A DNA stretch of 7,319 nt from Spirochaetales bacterium (GTDB lineage Bacteria; Spirochaetota; Spirochaetia; Sphaerochaetales; Sphaerochaetaceae): positions 1 through 7,319 of the forward strand of contig JALFRH010000257.1 in NCBI GenBank assembly GCA_022785155.1, read 5' to 3'. The notes beneath the pieces were generated by a model. It saw only the letters and a program-made list of their open reading frames with translations. It did not search any database and had not been told where the DNA came from. The translations under genes and the position numbers were made by a program. Below are positions 6,428 through 7,319 of the stretch, in pieces. Numbering within the stretch: position 1 is the first letter of the stretch; each line of letters opens with the position of its first letter.

Positions 6428-6439
6428 AAGGAGATAATA

Positions 6440-7319
6440 ATGAAAAAGACACTCAAGCTGACTTCTGTTTTGTTGGCATTGCTGTTATTGATTGTGTCAT
6501 GTTCCCCTGAGAAGCAAATGGATGGGAAGACTGCTGAAACAAAAAAGCAGATGACTGAAACCGAGTACTCTCAAAATAGAGAAGCCATCAGAGGCATTTC
6601 TGTTGTAGAAGCATATGCTGTGGCAAACTCAGAGAATGCAACTCCTTCTTCAAGGGCAATGACAGGCGGAGATTTGACGCTTACCTTCAGCGAAAATACA
6701 CCCATCAGTAGTTCAGATATCAGTTCAAAGCTTGAAAAAAAGGCCGGTGATGCATCAAACGATGCTGAAAAAGAATTCTACACCACCCTTTCCAAAAGCA
6801 TTCCGCCAAGCATGAAATTGGAAATAGTAAAAGGTTCTTTCGTCAATTACAAAACCCAAGACGGAATCAGAGTAGTATCTTCCTTGGATGTAACTATCAT
6901 CATCGGCGACAAGACAATAGAGATTGAAAAAGACGCCGACGAAAAATGGATTGAAATCGACGGTACCTTCTTCGATGACTCTGAACTGGAGAAGATGCTG
7001 GATAAAGCGGAAGAAGCAGCAGAGAGCATTGAAGAGTTCTTCACAAATATTAAAATCGGTCTTGAAGATTTGAAGACCATCATCGACGGAAAAAAACAGG
7101 CGATTGAAAACGGGGACTTTGGAAAGGATGCAACTGCTACCGGTTCTTACACTTTCAAATTGGACGACAAAGGCTTTGTATCCACCTTCGACTACGAATA
7201 CTACGAAAACGACGAGGAAGATGAAAAGATCAAGGTGGCAGGAACCATTTCTTTCAGCTTCGATTCCATTGACGATGTGTATAAGGCTCTCTTCAACCTT
7301 ACAGGCGAAGATGCTTTCG
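6440..7319 (+). CDS. Putative lipoprotein of unknown function, 3' end beyond the window
   Basis: The frame is open from the ATG at 6440 to the window edge (293 codons plus one base). AAGGAG lies 6 nt upstream. Residues 1-20 are a classic lipoprotein signal: Lys-rich start, hydrophobic LLALLLL core, then IVSC, with Cys21 as the expected lipidation site. The mature protein would be anchored in a membrane facing the periplasm or cell surface. After a polar, Ser/Thr/Lys-rich linker (about 22-75) come segments of likely beta strand (for example LDVTIIIGDKTIEIEK near 149-164 and WIEIDG near 170-175). A Glu-rich, probably helical segment follows (about 180-218), then more strand-like, strongly acidic sequence with DYEYYENDEEDEK near 251-263. 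Overall it is acidic. I recognise no family and see no catalytic motif. It could be co-transcribed with the upstream mgtC-like gene, 92 bp away. Confidence 0.88.
   Translation, partial: MKKTLKLTSVLLALLLLIVSCSPEKQMDGKTAETKKQMTETEYSQNREAIRGISVVEAYAVANSENATPSSRAMTGGDLTLTFSENTPISSSDISSKLEKKAGDASNDAEKEFYTTLSKSIPPSMKLEIVKGSFVNYKTQDGIRVVSSLDVTIIIGDKTIEIEKDADEKWIEIDGTFFDDSELEKMLDKAEEAAESIEEFFTNIKIGLEDLKTIIDGKKQAIENGDFGKDATATGSYTFKLDDKGFVSTFDYEYYENDEEDEKIKVAGTISFSFDSIDDVYKALFNLTGEDAF

Overview
The window reads as ordinary chromosomal DNA from a bacterium of moderate G+C content (mid-40s percent by eye), with clearly more A+T-rich intergenic DNA. The best taxonomic hint is the last gene. Its lipoprotein signal ends Ile-Val-Ser-Cys, a Ser-before-Cys lipobox more typical of spirochaetes (or Bacteroidota) than of Firmicutes. 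Together with the type of ribonucleotide reductase present, this suggests a spirochaete such as a Treponema or Sphaerochaeta relative. That placement is inference; a clostridial source is not excluded.

Layout. Bases 1-399 hold no convincing intact gene, only a protein-like frame (130-360, minus strand) that looks like a gene remnant. Then follow three minus-strand genes: an MFS transporter (400-1554), the class I ribonucleotide reductase small subunit nrdB (1768-2811) and large subunit nrdA (2821 to about 5337). nrdA and nrdB are 9 bp apart and the nrdB ribosome-binding site overlaps the nrdA stop codon, so they form a tightly coupled operon. The MFS gene is separated from nrdB by 213 bp and has its own candidate promoter, whose -10 element sits inside a 9-bp perfect inverted repeat. 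A divergent A+T-rich region then separates nrdA from two plus-strand genes: an MgtC/SapB-family membrane protein (5652-6347) and the start of a lipoprotein of unknown function (6440 to beyond the window edge).

How the genes work together. NrdA and NrdB form the aerobic enzyme that reduces ribonucleoside diphosphates to deoxyribonucleotides. All the metal-ligand, radical and active-site residues I looked for are present. The MFS protein, the MgtC-like protein and the lipoprotein have no evident functional link to the reductase or to each other.

No mobile element, CRISPR array, tRNA, rRNA or obviously novel multi-gene system is visible. The observations most worth checking are regulatory: the palindrome over the MFS promoter, possible NrdR-like boxes at the nrd promoter, hairpins in front of mgtC and the lipoprotein gene, and the remnant frame at the left edge.
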